64,000 nt of DNA. Source: an uncultured Lachnospiraceae bacterium (lineage in GTDB: Bacteria; Bacillota; Clostridia; Lachnospirales; Lachnospiraceae). The notes under the pieces were generated by a model, which was given only the letters and a program-made list of their open reading frames with translations, was not told the DNA's origin and searched no databases. Shown here one piece after another: positions 26,074 through 34,700 of the stretch (positions are counted from its first letter, which is position 1; each line of letters opens with the position of its first letter). The stretch spans positions 124,001-188,000 of the forward strand of contig CAMNOU010000002.1 in NCBI GenBank assembly GCA_946546945.1. Reading direction: 5' to 3'. The position numbers and the translations under genes are program-made.

Positions 26074-26508
26074 ATGAGTGAACAGACATATGATGTGTTA
26101 AAACTGGAGAATCAGCTTTGTTTTCCGCTGTATGCCTGCGCCCGCGGGCTGATCAAGCAGTACAAGCCTTTTCTGGATGAAGTCGGGCTGACCTACACGC
26201 AGTATATTGTGATGATGGTGCTTTGGGAAAAGAAATCAGTAACGGTTAAGTCGCTGGGAAAGAGCCTGTATCTGGACTCCGGCACACTGACTCCTCTTCT
26301 GAAAAAGATGGAAAGTATGGGCCTGCTGTCGCGGGCGAGATCCAAAGAAGATGAGCGCGTGCTGATCGTCACGCTCACACAGAAGGGAGAGCAGTTAAAA
26401 GAGGAAGCGGTAAAGATTCCTCTGCAGATGGCGCAGTGTGTCAGGCTGGATGAACAGGAAGCGAAGGTATTGTACCGGCTTCTGTATAAACTGCTGGAAC
26501 AGGAATGA
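26074..26508 (+). CDS. OhrR-like MarR family peroxide sensor/repressor
   Basis: 144-residue winged-helix MarR protein. The N-terminal ENQLCFPLYACA matches the OhrR signature around the reactive sensor cysteine (Cys16), with a second Cys22. The recognition helix and wing cover about 65-100 (LDSGTLTPLLKKMESMGLLSRARSKEDERVL, given here as a span). In OhrR, oxidation of this Cys releases DNA. The OhrR-like operator at 25119-25145 in front of the operon supports autoregulation. An adjacent ohr gene is absent; the target here is the glutathione peroxidase. Confidence 0.88.
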   Translation: MSEQTYDVLKLENQLCFPLYACARGLIKQYKPFLDEVGLTYTQYIVMMVLWEKKSVTVKSLGKSLYLDSGTLTPLLKKMESMGLLSRARSKEDERVLIVTLTQKGEQLKEEAVKIPLQMAQCVRLDEQEAKVLYRLLYKLLEQE

Positions 26509-26534
26509 CATAGAATCATAGAAAACAGATATAA

Positions 26535-26569
26535 AAGAGAGCCCGTTCGGAAATGGAACGGGCTCTCTT
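26535..26569. terminator. Bidirectional terminator
   Basis: AAGAGAGCCCGTTC pairs perfectly with GAACGGGCTCTCTT around a seven-base loop, between the convergent ohrR-like and CoA-transferase genes. Confidence 0.88.
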
Positions 26570-26597
26570 GTGCTATGTATCATTCAGAAAAGAATCT

Positions 26598-27254
26598 TTA
26601 TACCATCGGCTTCAGATCTTTGGAGATGATCAGTTTTGCTTCGGTAGCTTCCTGAATCTGCTCAACTGTGAATTCAGGGTTATACTCGGTGAGGACGATG
26701 CCTTCCGGAGTAACTTCCATAACGCCCATCTCGGTAACGATCATGTTGACCTGTTTCTGAGCGGTAAGAGGGAGTGTGCATTCCTTTAAGATCTTCGGTG
26801 CGCCCTTCTGGGTGTGCTCCATGGCAACGATAACCTTTTTCGCGCCGACAACCAGATCCATAGCACCGCCCATGCCCGGAACCATCTTGCCCGGAATGAT
26901 CCAGTTTGCAATATCACCATTCTCAGCAACCTGAAGGGAACCAAGAACAGTAGCATCTACATGTCCGCCGCGGATGATCGCGAAGGATGTAGCAGAGTCG
27001 AAGAACATACCGTCTTTCTCAATACCTGCCGGCTGACCGCCTGCGTTTACGGTATAAGCAGCATCGTCTGCATCCGGATCAGCAGCTGCCAGACCGATGA
27101 AACCATTCTCGGACTGAAGTGTGATCTTTACACTGGGATCAAGGTAATCAGGAACCATGGTAGGAAGACCGATACCTAAATTGACAACATCACCGTCATG
27201 AAGTTCTTTCGCAACACGTTTTGCGATAAAGGGTTTGATTTCGCTTCTTTCCAT
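26598..27254 (-). CDS. 3-oxoacid/acetate CoA-transferase, beta subunit
   Basis: 218-residue subunit B of a family I CoA-transferase (AtoA/ScoB type). The catalytic Glu lies in [10 protein letters not shown], and [13 protein letters not shown] and [13 protein letters not shown] are conserved. Subunits A and B together move CoA between acyl-CoA and free acids such as acetate, acetoacetate or butyrate. The start is one base after the stop of subunit A, so the two are co-translated. The exact acid pair cannot be assigned; butyrate or acetoacetate metabolism is the usual role in this lineage. Confidence 0.9.
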   Translation of the reverse strand: MERSEIKPFIAKRVAKELHDGDVVNLGIGLPTMVPDYLDPSVKITLQSENGFIGLAAADPDADDAAYTVNAGGQPAGIEKDGMFFDSATSFAIIRGGHVDATVLGSLQVAENGDIANWIIPGKMVPGMGGAMDLVVGAKKVIVAMEHTQKGAPKILKECTLPLTAQKQVNMIVTEMGVMEVTPEGIVLTEYNPEFTVEQIQEATEAKLIISKDLKPMV

Positions 27255-27255
27255 C

Positions 27256-27933
27256 TTATGCTTCCTCCTTTAATACTAAGTAATCAACAAAGATATGCGG
27301 AGTCTCCACATAGTTCGGTCCGATCTCTCCTGCCGGAACGATCTTCTCAACTTCTGCGATAACGATATCTGCAGCAGATGCCATCATCGGGTTGAAGTTG
27401 CGGGCAGATCCTTTATAACGGATATTGCCGGACTCATCAGCGATATATCCCTGGATGATCGCAACATTGCCGCGGATCGCTTTCTCAAGAAGATACTCTT
27501 TGCCATCCAGCTCAATCAGCTGCTTGCCTTCCAGTGTGGTATCCGCATTGCTGTCAGCAACGATGGTGCCGACACCGGTCGGTGTTAAGAATCCGCCGAG
27601 ACCGGCTCCGCCTGCACGAATCTGCTCTGCCAGAGTACCCTGGGGCTGAAGCTTCAGATCCAGCTCGCCTGCGTTGAACTTAGCAGCAACTTCTTTGTTC
27701 AGACCAACATGGGTTGCGATCAGTCTCTTGATGCAGCCATTGTGAAGAAGACGACCGGTTCCTTCGTTTTCAAATCCGCCATCGTTGCATACAACGGTCA
27801 GATCTTTTGCGGTCACTTCATTAACGATAGATTTTGCAGTACCGTTTGTCATGAAGCCGCCGACTAATACAGTATCGCCATCTTTGATCAGAGCGGCTGC
27901 TTCTTTTGCAGAAATAACTTTTGTTTTAGCCAT
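27256..27933 (-). CDS. 3-oxoacid/acetate CoA-transferase, alpha subunit
   Basis: 225-residue subunit A of the same enzyme (AtoD/ScoA type). It has the N-terminal [20 protein letters not shown] glycine-rich loop, [16 protein letters not shown] and [14 protein letters not shown], all typical. First gene of the two-gene minus-strand operon, with a GGAGGG-type site before the ATG. Both subunits are of normal length. No thiolase or dehydrogenase of a fermentation pathway is nearby, so it may act in acid re-assimilation. Confidence 0.9.
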   Translation of the reverse strand: MAKTKVISAKEAAALIKDGDTVLVGGFMTNGTAKSIVNEVTAKDLTVVCNDGGFENEGTGRLLHNGCIKRLIATHVGLNKEVAAKFNAGELDLKLQPQGTLAEQIRAGGAGLGGFLTPTGVGTIVADSNADTTLEGKQLIELDGKEYLLEKAIRGNVAIIQGYIADESGNIRYKGSARNFNPMMASAADIVIAEVEKIVPAGEIGPNYVETPHIFVDYLVLKEEA

Positions 27934-28008
27934 TTCTTTCCCTCCTAAATGAATGATATAATGATGTATGAACTGTCATGAAAGTAAAGTGTTTCTTAAC
28001 AGCATATA

Positions 28009-28017
28009 TTCATTATA
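28009..28017 (-). promoter_or_regulatory. Extended -10 promoter of the CoA-transferase operon
   Basis: The minus strand reads TATAAT (28012-28017) with an upstream TG one base away, an extended -10. No good -35 is seen at 17 bases. The ATCC-ACA-GGAT partial palindrome at about 28034-28045 lies in the -35 area and could be an operator. Confidence 0.5.
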
Positions 28018-28066
28018 ACACTATCCTTTATAAAATCCACAGGATTTGCGGAAAAAAATGAAAAAG

Positions 28067-28095
28067 TTGACATTATTTCAGGAAAGTTGTACAAT
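28067..28095 (+). promoter_or_regulatory. Strong promoter of the DUF6465 gene
   Basis: TTGACA (28067-28072) and TACAAT (28090-28095) with exactly 17 bases between. A 90-base leader follows. Confidence 0.82.
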
Positions 28096-28185
28096 GCAAT
28101 ACGTTAGTTTAAAAATGATAAAAATCTTATCATGAATTCTTTTTTTTTACAGAAAAAACAATGTGACCTGAAAGGAGATTATGAA

Positions 28186-28701
28186 ATGGCAGATAAAGAG
28201 AAAGTTGTTGTAGACTCTACGATCACCAGTGAAGAAGCTGTAAAGACAGTTGAGGAGAAAAAAGCAGAAGCAAAAGAGGCATCTGCAAAAGCAAAAGAAG
28301 CCAGAAAAGAAGCAACGAAGAAAAACGTTGAGGCAACTGCGGCAGTTGTAAAAGAGACTGCAGAAAAAACTGCAAAGAAGACAAAAGCAGCGGCAAAAAA
28401 AGGTGCTGAGGCAGCGAAGGAGACCATGAAGAAGACAGCTGAGGCAGCGAAAACAGCTGCAAAGGAAAAGAAGGCAGAGGCTCCGAAGCGCAAATATGCG
28501 AGAAAGCCGGAGAAGAATGTCGTTGTTCAGTATATGGGACAGGAGATTCAGGAGGAAGTGCTGACAGAGAGAGCACTTGCACAGTTCGCAGCCATGGAAG
28601 GCGCTGCAGCGGTTAAGAAGATCACACTTTATATCAAACCGGAAGACAATGCGGCATACTATGTTATCAACGACGAGTATACAGGCAGAGTAGATTTTTA
28701 A
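28186..28701 (+). CDS. DUF6465 protein with histone H1-like Lys/Ala tail
   Basis: 171 residues. About 20-110 is a highly charged Ala/Lys/Glu helix with repeated AKKAAEAAK-like units, much like the tail of histone H1 or bacterial H1-like proteins. It is followed by the basic KRKYARKP and a compact C-terminal domain from NVVVQYMGQE to TGRVDF, which I recognise as the DUF6465 family of Clostridia. I start at MADKEKVVV, five bases after an out-of-frame ATG and behind AAAGGAG. The longer frame from 28132 lacks a site. Strong promoter and perfect terminator suggest an abundant, independently expressed protein. DNA or surface binding is an inference; function unknown. Confidence 0.82.
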   Translation: MADKEKVVVDSTITSEEAVKTVEEKKAEAKEASAKAKEARKEATKKNVEATAAVVKETAEKTAKKTKAAAKKGAEAAKETMKKTAEAAKTAAKEKKAEAPKRKYARKPEKNVVVQYMGQEIQEEVLTERALAQFAAMEGAAAVKKITLYIKPEDNAAYYVINDEYTGRVDF

Positions 28702-28716
28702 AGAGAATCAGATATT

Positions 28717-28753
28717 AAAAAAAGGACGGCAGTTTGCATGCCGTCCTTTTTTT
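28717..28753. terminator. Bidirectional terminator
   Basis: A perfect 15-base stem, AAAAAAAGGACGGCA with TGCCGTCCTTTTTTT, lies between the convergent DUF6465 gene and the minus-strand operon. Confidence 0.92.
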
Positions 28754-28759
28754 GTTCAT

Positions 28760-29734
28760 TTACTGGTCGCCGCCCATTTTGATTTCGCCCCGCTCGCAGC
28801 GGTTCCCCCAGGAATCGATGAGTTCGCCTTCCCGGTAGACACAGATGATCTCGCAGTGGTTCGCGCAGTTCGGGCAGATCACTTCGCGGGTCAGGAAATC
28901 CATTTCCGCGACATCAAAGGAAAATTCTTTTTCTACGCCGCAGCCGAGGGCGAGGATCGCGGCTCCGTAGCAGCCCATCAGGTGGCCGTTCTCATCCACG
29001 AGGATCTCCTCGCCGAGGGAATCGGCAAAGGCTTTTACCACGCCTTCGTTCTTGCTGACACCGCCCTGAAATACGATGGGCGGAAGGATCTTTTTCCCTT
29101 TTCCGATGTTATTCAGATAGTTATTTGCGACCGCATTGCAGAGCCCGGCAATGATGTCTTCTTTTTTGTGTCCCATCTGGATTTTGTGTACCAGATCGGA
29201 TTCGGCAAAGACGGTACATCTGGCGGCAATCGGAGTCGGGTTCTTGCTGCCGAGGGCGATTTTGCCGAACTCCTCTACTTCCACGCCCAGCCGTCTTGCC
29301 TGGCTTGACAGAAAAGATCCGGTGCCTGCCGCACACAGTGTGTTCATGGCGTAATCGACAGCGACACCGTTTTCCACACAGATGATCTTGGAGTCCTGTC
29401 CGCCGATTTCCAGGATCGTGCGGACGTCCGGGTGCAGAGTGGTCGTGCCGACTGCATGGGCAGTGATTTCATTTTTGACAATGCTCGCATTGCACATGGC
29501 GCCTACGAGCTTGCGGGCGCTTCCGGTCGTGCCGGCCGCGACCACTTTATATTCCTTATGGTCAATCTGTTCGCCGAGGGCGGCGATGACTTTCTTGGCA
29601 GCGCCCATCGGATTTCCCTCGGTCCAGAGATAGATGCCTGCCAGAATATTTTTTTCTTCGTCAATAATGACGCCTTTGGTCGAAATGGAACCGATATCGA
29701 TTCCGAGGTATGCTTTTTTCACCGTATCTTTCAT
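28760..29734 (-). CDS. Acyl-CoA dehydratase activase (BadF/HgdC-like ATPase)
   Basis: 324-residue ATP-driven electron-transfer protein of the BadF/BadG/BcrA/BcrD family. ASKHA-fold phosphate loops are seen in YLGIDIGSISTKGVII and TTGSARK. The two Cys that would hold a [4Fe-4S] cluster between two subunits lie in TLCAAGTGSF and ARCTVFAESD. The C-terminus adds a small Cys-rich zone (CPNCANHCEIIC and later Cys), as in some long activases. Last gene of the four-gene operon, overlapping the previous gene by four bases. It should reduce the adjacent dehydratase-like proteins at very low potential. Confidence 0.9.
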   Translation of the reverse strand: MKDTVKKAYLGIDIGSISTKGVIIDEEKNILAGIYLWTEGNPMGAAKKVIAALGEQIDHKEYKVVAAGTTGSARKLVGAMCNASIVKNEITAHAVGTTTLHPDVRTILEIGGQDSKIICVENGVAVDYAMNTLCAAGTGSFLSSQARRLGVEVEEFGKIALGSKNPTPIAARCTVFAESDLVHKIQMGHKKEDIIAGLCNAVANNYLNNIGKGKKILPPIVFQGGVSKNEGVVKAFADSLGEEILVDENGHLMGCYGAAILALGCGVEKEFSFDVAEMDFLTREVICPNCANHCEIICVYREGELIDSWGNRCERGEIKMGGDQ

Positions 29735-30873
29735 CCTTTCTGTTTCTTCATAGCCAGCATATCATAGAAGGCTTCCAGTCTGGTCTCGATTCCGGTATCA
29801 CTGGTCTGCGTATCGTAGCTCATATACAGTGTGGGAATCTTGTAGTCTGCGCTGATATTGTGCAGCACCGGGATGCAGTCCATCTCCGGCGTACAGCCGA
29901 AGGACTTAATGTGGACCAGTCCGTCAAACCCTTTTTTAGCATAGTATTCTGCCAGCGTGATGGTTGAAATGGAGGAACTTCCCATGTCGTATTTCACATA
30001 TTTTGAACTCTGCTTTTTCTGAATGTCGACCCAGATGGAGGACGGGAATTTATGCAGGTCATAGTTGATATAATGCCGCAGCTTCCGGAGGGTTGATTTC
30101 TCCGGACAGATGAACAGGCTGTGGGAAAGGTTCATCCAGCGGTGTATTTCCGCCCCCATCTGTGCCAGTTTTTTCTCAACTTCGTGGTTGGAGAACGGAT
30201 CCATGATTGTGAAATATTCCCCGACAACGCCGATCCGTATGGGATTTTGCGGTTTATCAACAGGGAGGGCCTTCATCTCCTCCATCGCTTCCCGGTAGAT
30301 GCGGTTCACTTCGCTGCGCTTGTGCGCCTTCTTAAGGCCGGACAGAAAGCGGTTGTATACCTTGTCAAAAGAACCCTTCGTGATCTCAAAGCCCATATTC
30401 TGACGATAATAATCCTCAAACTTATCGATGTTGATAATCATCTGGAAGGCTGCCGGGATCGCCTTTGCCATCTGAAGCAGGGTGGCGTCCGGAGCATATT
30501 TTTTCATCCCTTTCAGCATGCCAAAGAGATTCCGGTAGCGAAAAAGGGTGAGGTTGAACATCTCAAAGTCATAGCCCATATCTTTCAGGATCTGTTCGTG
30601 AAGTTCGCCGTAATAGCCCAGACGGCAGGTGCCTCCGGTCTGGATGAGAACATTGGCCCCTTTTTCCAGCGCTTCGATATAATTGCCCATGTGGCATTTG
30701 AAAGGGGCGCACACGAAATCAGGGCTGTTTTTTGCCCCGATGTCGATGGTCCGTTTGGTCATGGAAGGCGGACTCATGTATGCAAGATGCAGGCCGTTGT
30801 TTACAAAATAGCGAATGGCGATATCATAATTGCCCAGCTGCGGATAGCACAGCCGATATGGTTTCTGGGGCAT
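29731..30873 (-). CDS. 2-hydroxyacyl-CoA dehydratase D/HgdB-like iron-sulfur protein
   Basis: 380 residues of the benzoyl-CoA reductase / 2-hydroxyglutaryl-CoA dehydratase D-component family. Possible cluster ligands are in CAPFKCHMGN, GGTCRLGYYGE and SFGCTPEMDC. The end SDTGIETRLEAFYDML is echoed at the end of the neighbouring protein (NAGVETRLESFIDII), suggesting both share a fold and pair up. There is no HgdA-type alpha subunit, so a classical hydroxyacyl-CoA dehydratase is not fully encoded. In the operon it starts two bases after the upstream stop. Part of the plasmalogen-synthase-like set discussed in the findings. Confidence 0.85.
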   Translation of the reverse strand: MPQKPYRLCYPQLGNYDIAIRYFVNNGLHLAYMSPPSMTKRTIDIGAKNSPDFVCAPFKCHMGNYIEALEKGANVLIQTGGTCRLGYYGELHEQILKDMGYDFEMFNLTLFRYRNLFGMLKGMKKYAPDATLLQMAKAIPAAFQMIINIDKFEDYYRQNMGFEITKGSFDKVYNRFLSGLKKAHKRSEVNRIYREAMEEMKALPVDKPQNPIRIGVVGEYFTIMDPFSNHEVEKKLAQMGAEIHRWMNLSHSLFICPEKSTLRKLRHYINYDLHKFPSSIWVDIQKKQSSKYVKYDMGSSSISTITLAEYYAKKGFDGLVHIKSFGCTPEMDCIPVLHNISADYKIPTLYMSYDTQTSDTGIETRLEAFYDMLAMKKQKG

Positions 30874-30875
30874 TT

Positions 30876-31790
30876 TTATTCAAGCTCCTTTCGGAAACGG
30901 ATAATGTCGATAAAGCTTTCCAGGCGCGTCTCTACGCCCGCATTGCCGTCCTGGCTGTCAAGAAGCAGATTGAGGATCGGCAGATCATTGATCCGGCGGA
31001 TGATCATCTCATTGATCATGGAATCCGGTCCGCAGGGGAATGCGGTGATCAGAATGATTCCGTCGACCCGGCTTCTGTATTTGTGAATGGCGCCGAGAAG
31101 CTCCCGGCTCATGATCCAGGGAACGTTTTTACAGATGTTTTCCGAATCCTTCTGTGCCTGGTCGAAATCGACCGCGTCTGCACAGACAGGAATGGCGTCC
31201 AGCCGCTCGATCCCTTTCAGGATCGGTTTCCCGATATATTCATCGTAAAGATTATAGCTGTGGCCGACCACAAGGATCTTGATCCGGTCTCTTTTGAGGG
31301 CTTCCTCCTGTCTCGCAATCTGTTCCCGCTGGTGCTTCTTCCAGGCGAGAAACGCTTTTTCGAAGGCAGCTGCGGATTCTCTTCTGGTCTTTCCGAGATC
31401 CTGTCCCAGACGGATATAGGCCTCGGAGGAAGGCTTTTTCTGCTGAAGATCAACATTACAGCTGATAAAGTCAATGTCCTTGTCACGGAAGGTGTTGGTG
31501 CACATATCGTAGATGGCCTCAAAGCGGGTGCACAGGACACCGTTCCGTCCGTAGTTTGCGATGCGCGGCACAAATACCTTGTCGCATTTGCCTTCCAGTG
31601 AGGCGGTATGGCCAAGGTACAGCTTGCTGGAGAGACAGTTCTCATCGATGGCATAGCGGTTGCCGGCGTCCAGCAGTGTTTTATTTGTGCGCGGGCTTAA
31701 TATGGTTTCAATGCCCAGTTCTTTAAAAAATACATCCCACAGGACGTGATAGCGGTAATAAAGAAGGGCACGGGGAATTCCGATTTTCAT
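30876..31790 (-). CDS. DUF2229 acyl-CoA dehydratase activase-related protein
   Basis: 304-residue protein that begins MKIGIPRALLYYRYHVLWDV, the signature of DUF2229, the domain found with activases in long clostridial fusion proteins. Conserved Cys are in DENCLSSK and FPCGPDSM, probable iron-sulfur ligands. In other anaerobes this domain is fused between activase and HgdB-like domains; here each is a separate gene. It overlaps the end of the megaprotein gene by ATGA and precedes the HgdB-like gene by two bases, so the three proteins are made together and probably form one complex. Confidence 0.85.
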   Translation of the reverse strand: MKIGIPRALLYYRYHVLWDVFFKELGIETILSPRTNKTLLDAGNRYAIDENCLSSKLYLGHTASLEGKCDKVFVPRIANYGRNGVLCTRFEAIYDMCTNTFRDKDIDFISCNVDLQQKKPSSEAYIRLGQDLGKTRRESAAAFEKAFLAWKKHQREQIARQEEALKRDRIKILVVGHSYNLYDEYIGKPILKGIERLDAIPVCADAVDFDQAQKDSENICKNVPWIMSRELLGAIHKYRSRVDGIILITAFPCGPDSMINEMIIRRINDLPILNLLLDSQDGNAGVETRLESFIDIIRFRKELE

Positions 31791-34700
31791 TCCATTATCT
31801 CCAAATATCCTCTTGTTTTAAAATAATCCAGGTATGCGCCGATCATTTTCTGGTCTACCGGCGGGCAGGTAATGCCTGACTGTCCCAGCAGGATCTTCGC
31901 GTTGCTGGTATCGTAGATGGGATCCCGCCCTGTAAAATGCCGCAGAATATTCGGATTGCTGGCATTTCCTGCCTCAAAGAGGCATTCCAGAAGCACCATG
32001 GCGTTTTCGGAAGCATCGGCTCTGCGAAGCCGGCTTTTCCACAGCGCAAAGGGGATGTAGCGTACGGTGTAACCGCAGTTTCTGATATCATTTACGATTT
32101 CACGCAGGGTCTGCCCTTTCGGATTGACCAGATTGAATGCATGGCCGAACACTTCTTCTTTGCGCGACAGGTAGACCAGTGCCTTTCCGACATAGTCGAC
32201 CGGGGTCATGTGGAAGCTGTAGCGCGCACGCGGGACACCTTTCATCTGAATGATGCTGACCAGCATGCGGCTGACCATATCATCCATCTCCCAGATGCCG
32301 TTTGCGGCGCCGGTAATGTCGCCGGGGCGGTAAATCGCTGCTTTCAGTCCGCGGGACATGGCAATGCGCGTGATCTTCTCGGAGACCCATTTGGTCTCGG
32401 AATAGGAGAGGGAGAATCCTTTCCAGGTGCGCAAAGGGTCGTCTTCCATGACCCGTCTGCCTCTGTTGTCCGGCGTATCATATACACTGTAAGAGGAAAC
32501 GTAATGGTAATATTTGGGTTTCTCTTCACAGGCCAGACGGAGGGTCTCTACAGTTCCTCCGACATTGGTTGTTTTCAGGTAATCATAAGGGAAGACAAAA
32601 TTTAAAATGGCTCCGTTATGATAAATGATTTCTACATCCCGGGCAAGCTGATCCCAGGTTTCCGGATCCAGACCGAGCTTCGGGCTGGACAGATCCCCGG
32701 TGACCGCCTCCAGGATCTCCGTCATGTCGTCCTGCCAGCAGTCATAGTGCTCCAGATTCTTTTTGAGGCGCTCCAGTCCGGCCTCTTTCGATTCGGCGCG
32801 GACCAGACAGTACAGCTTCAGCCCGTCATGGGGATATTGCTGCCGGATCGCGCGGATCAGCTGCGCTCCCAGGAAACCGGTCGCGCCTGTCAGGAATATG
32901 ACGCGGCAGTCGGACACAGGTTTTGTGTATTCGCCCTGCGGACGGATGCTCTTGTCCAGCCGGCACTCCTTTGCAAGGTTGACAGAGTTTCCGGAGGACA
33001 CCGCCCCGGAGAGTACTTCATGAATATATTTTGTGACGCCAACGACCGAAGCATCGCGAAGCAGCTCGCGGAAATCCAGCTTGACGTGAAACTTCTGTTC
33101 GATATGATTGACCAGTTCAAACCCGGTGAGGGAATCTCCGCCCAGTTCCAGGAAAGAATCCGTCAGACTGAACTGCTCGACCTTCAGCACCTTCTGGAAG
33201 GTATCGCGTACCTGAAGAAAGATATCATCCGCCCAGTCGATCAGTCCGTCCGCCCGGTCGAGAGAACGGTCGATCAGTTCGTCTGCCTTTTCGATGGAGC
33301 GGTCAAATAATTCATCGCCGCGCTCAATGGCCCGGTTGATCAGGCGGGCGCGCGGATTGGCTGCCCGGTGGTCGTGGCTGCTGTGAAGAATGTTCAGCCG
33401 CCCTTCCTGATAAAGGGTCCGTGCCTTCAGGACCTGCAGCTTTCCGTTGTCCGTCCGCGGAATGGTCATGCGCGGGACAAAAATAATATCATAAAAAGAG
33501 AAACGAAACCGTTCGGAAACCGCCGCATTGATCTGATGGACCAGCCGGTCAAAATCATCTTCCGGATTCGCTTCCACGATGGCGATGATCTGTTCCTTCG
33601 TATCTGTTGTGCAGGAGAAGAACCCGACTGCATTTCCCGCCAGTGCCGGAACGTGCCGGTTTACGGTCACCTGAAGATCGCTCGGATATACATTGTGCCC
33701 GTTTACGATCAGCATCTCTTTGATGCGGCCGGTGATGTAGAGCTGGCCTTCATGCAGAAAGCCCAGATCTCCGGTCTTATAAAATTCACAGTCATATCCC
33801 TGCATTTTTACATGAAAGTTCTTATTATCCCTGTGATTGCCCCAATATCCGTCCGCAACACTGTCTCCGGCAATGAAAATCTCGCCGATGCGAAGATCCG
33901 GATAGACTTTTCCGGTCTTCGGATTGCCGACGACCAGAGTCAGATCCTTTACCGGCGTGCCGACGCTGACGATCTCTTTTGCGTTTTCCCCGTCGTCAAC
34001 GATCACGGCCCGGTTGTTCTGGTAGGCCTCATAATCCAGCTTCAGCGTGCGGTAATCTCTGCAGGCAAAGGTCGCCAGGCAGACATTTTCCGCCAGGCCG
34101 TAACCGGGAGCCATTGCTTTCGGGTCACAGTGAAACAATTCCGTGAACCGGGATACCGATTTTGCGCTGATGTACTCGGAACCGTTCATAAACAGTTCGA
34201 CATGAGTAAGCGCGTTCTTGGCAGCTTCTGATTCGGAGAAGATCCGGGTGCAGGCATCATAAGCGGAACCGGGGCCGACCGTCAGGGTTATTTTGAAATC
34301 TGCCATCAGACGGATCCAGAGCTTTGGATTTTCCAGGAAACGCATGGTGTGCAGATAATAGATCCGTGAATCCACTGCCAGGATCGGCATACAGATCGTC
34401 ACGACCAGGCCGAGATTGTGGAAGAAGGGCACCCAGGTGGCCAGTGTTACATTGGTGAAATCAAACACATGCAGGCACTGTTCCAGGTTTTTCATAAGAT
34501 TCTTCCAGGTGACCCGGACTCCCTTCGGGGAGCTGGTCGATCCGGAGGTGTACTGCAGGTAGACCAGATCCTCTTCCGAAGCGGGGACGATCACATCTGT
34601 GCGGCGGTAGGGCTCCAGGCGATCCGTAAAGATTCGTTTTAAGCGGATGGTGTCCGAAAAAGCATCCTTAAGAAGCCGTCCGGTCAGTTTTGCCCCGGAT

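Noticed and set aside
28760-31790. Classical 2-hydroxyglutaryl-CoA dehydratase operon
   Set aside because: Only one D-type subunit plus DUF2229 is present, with no HgdA-type subunit, CoA-transferase or hydroxyglutarate dehydrogenase beside it.
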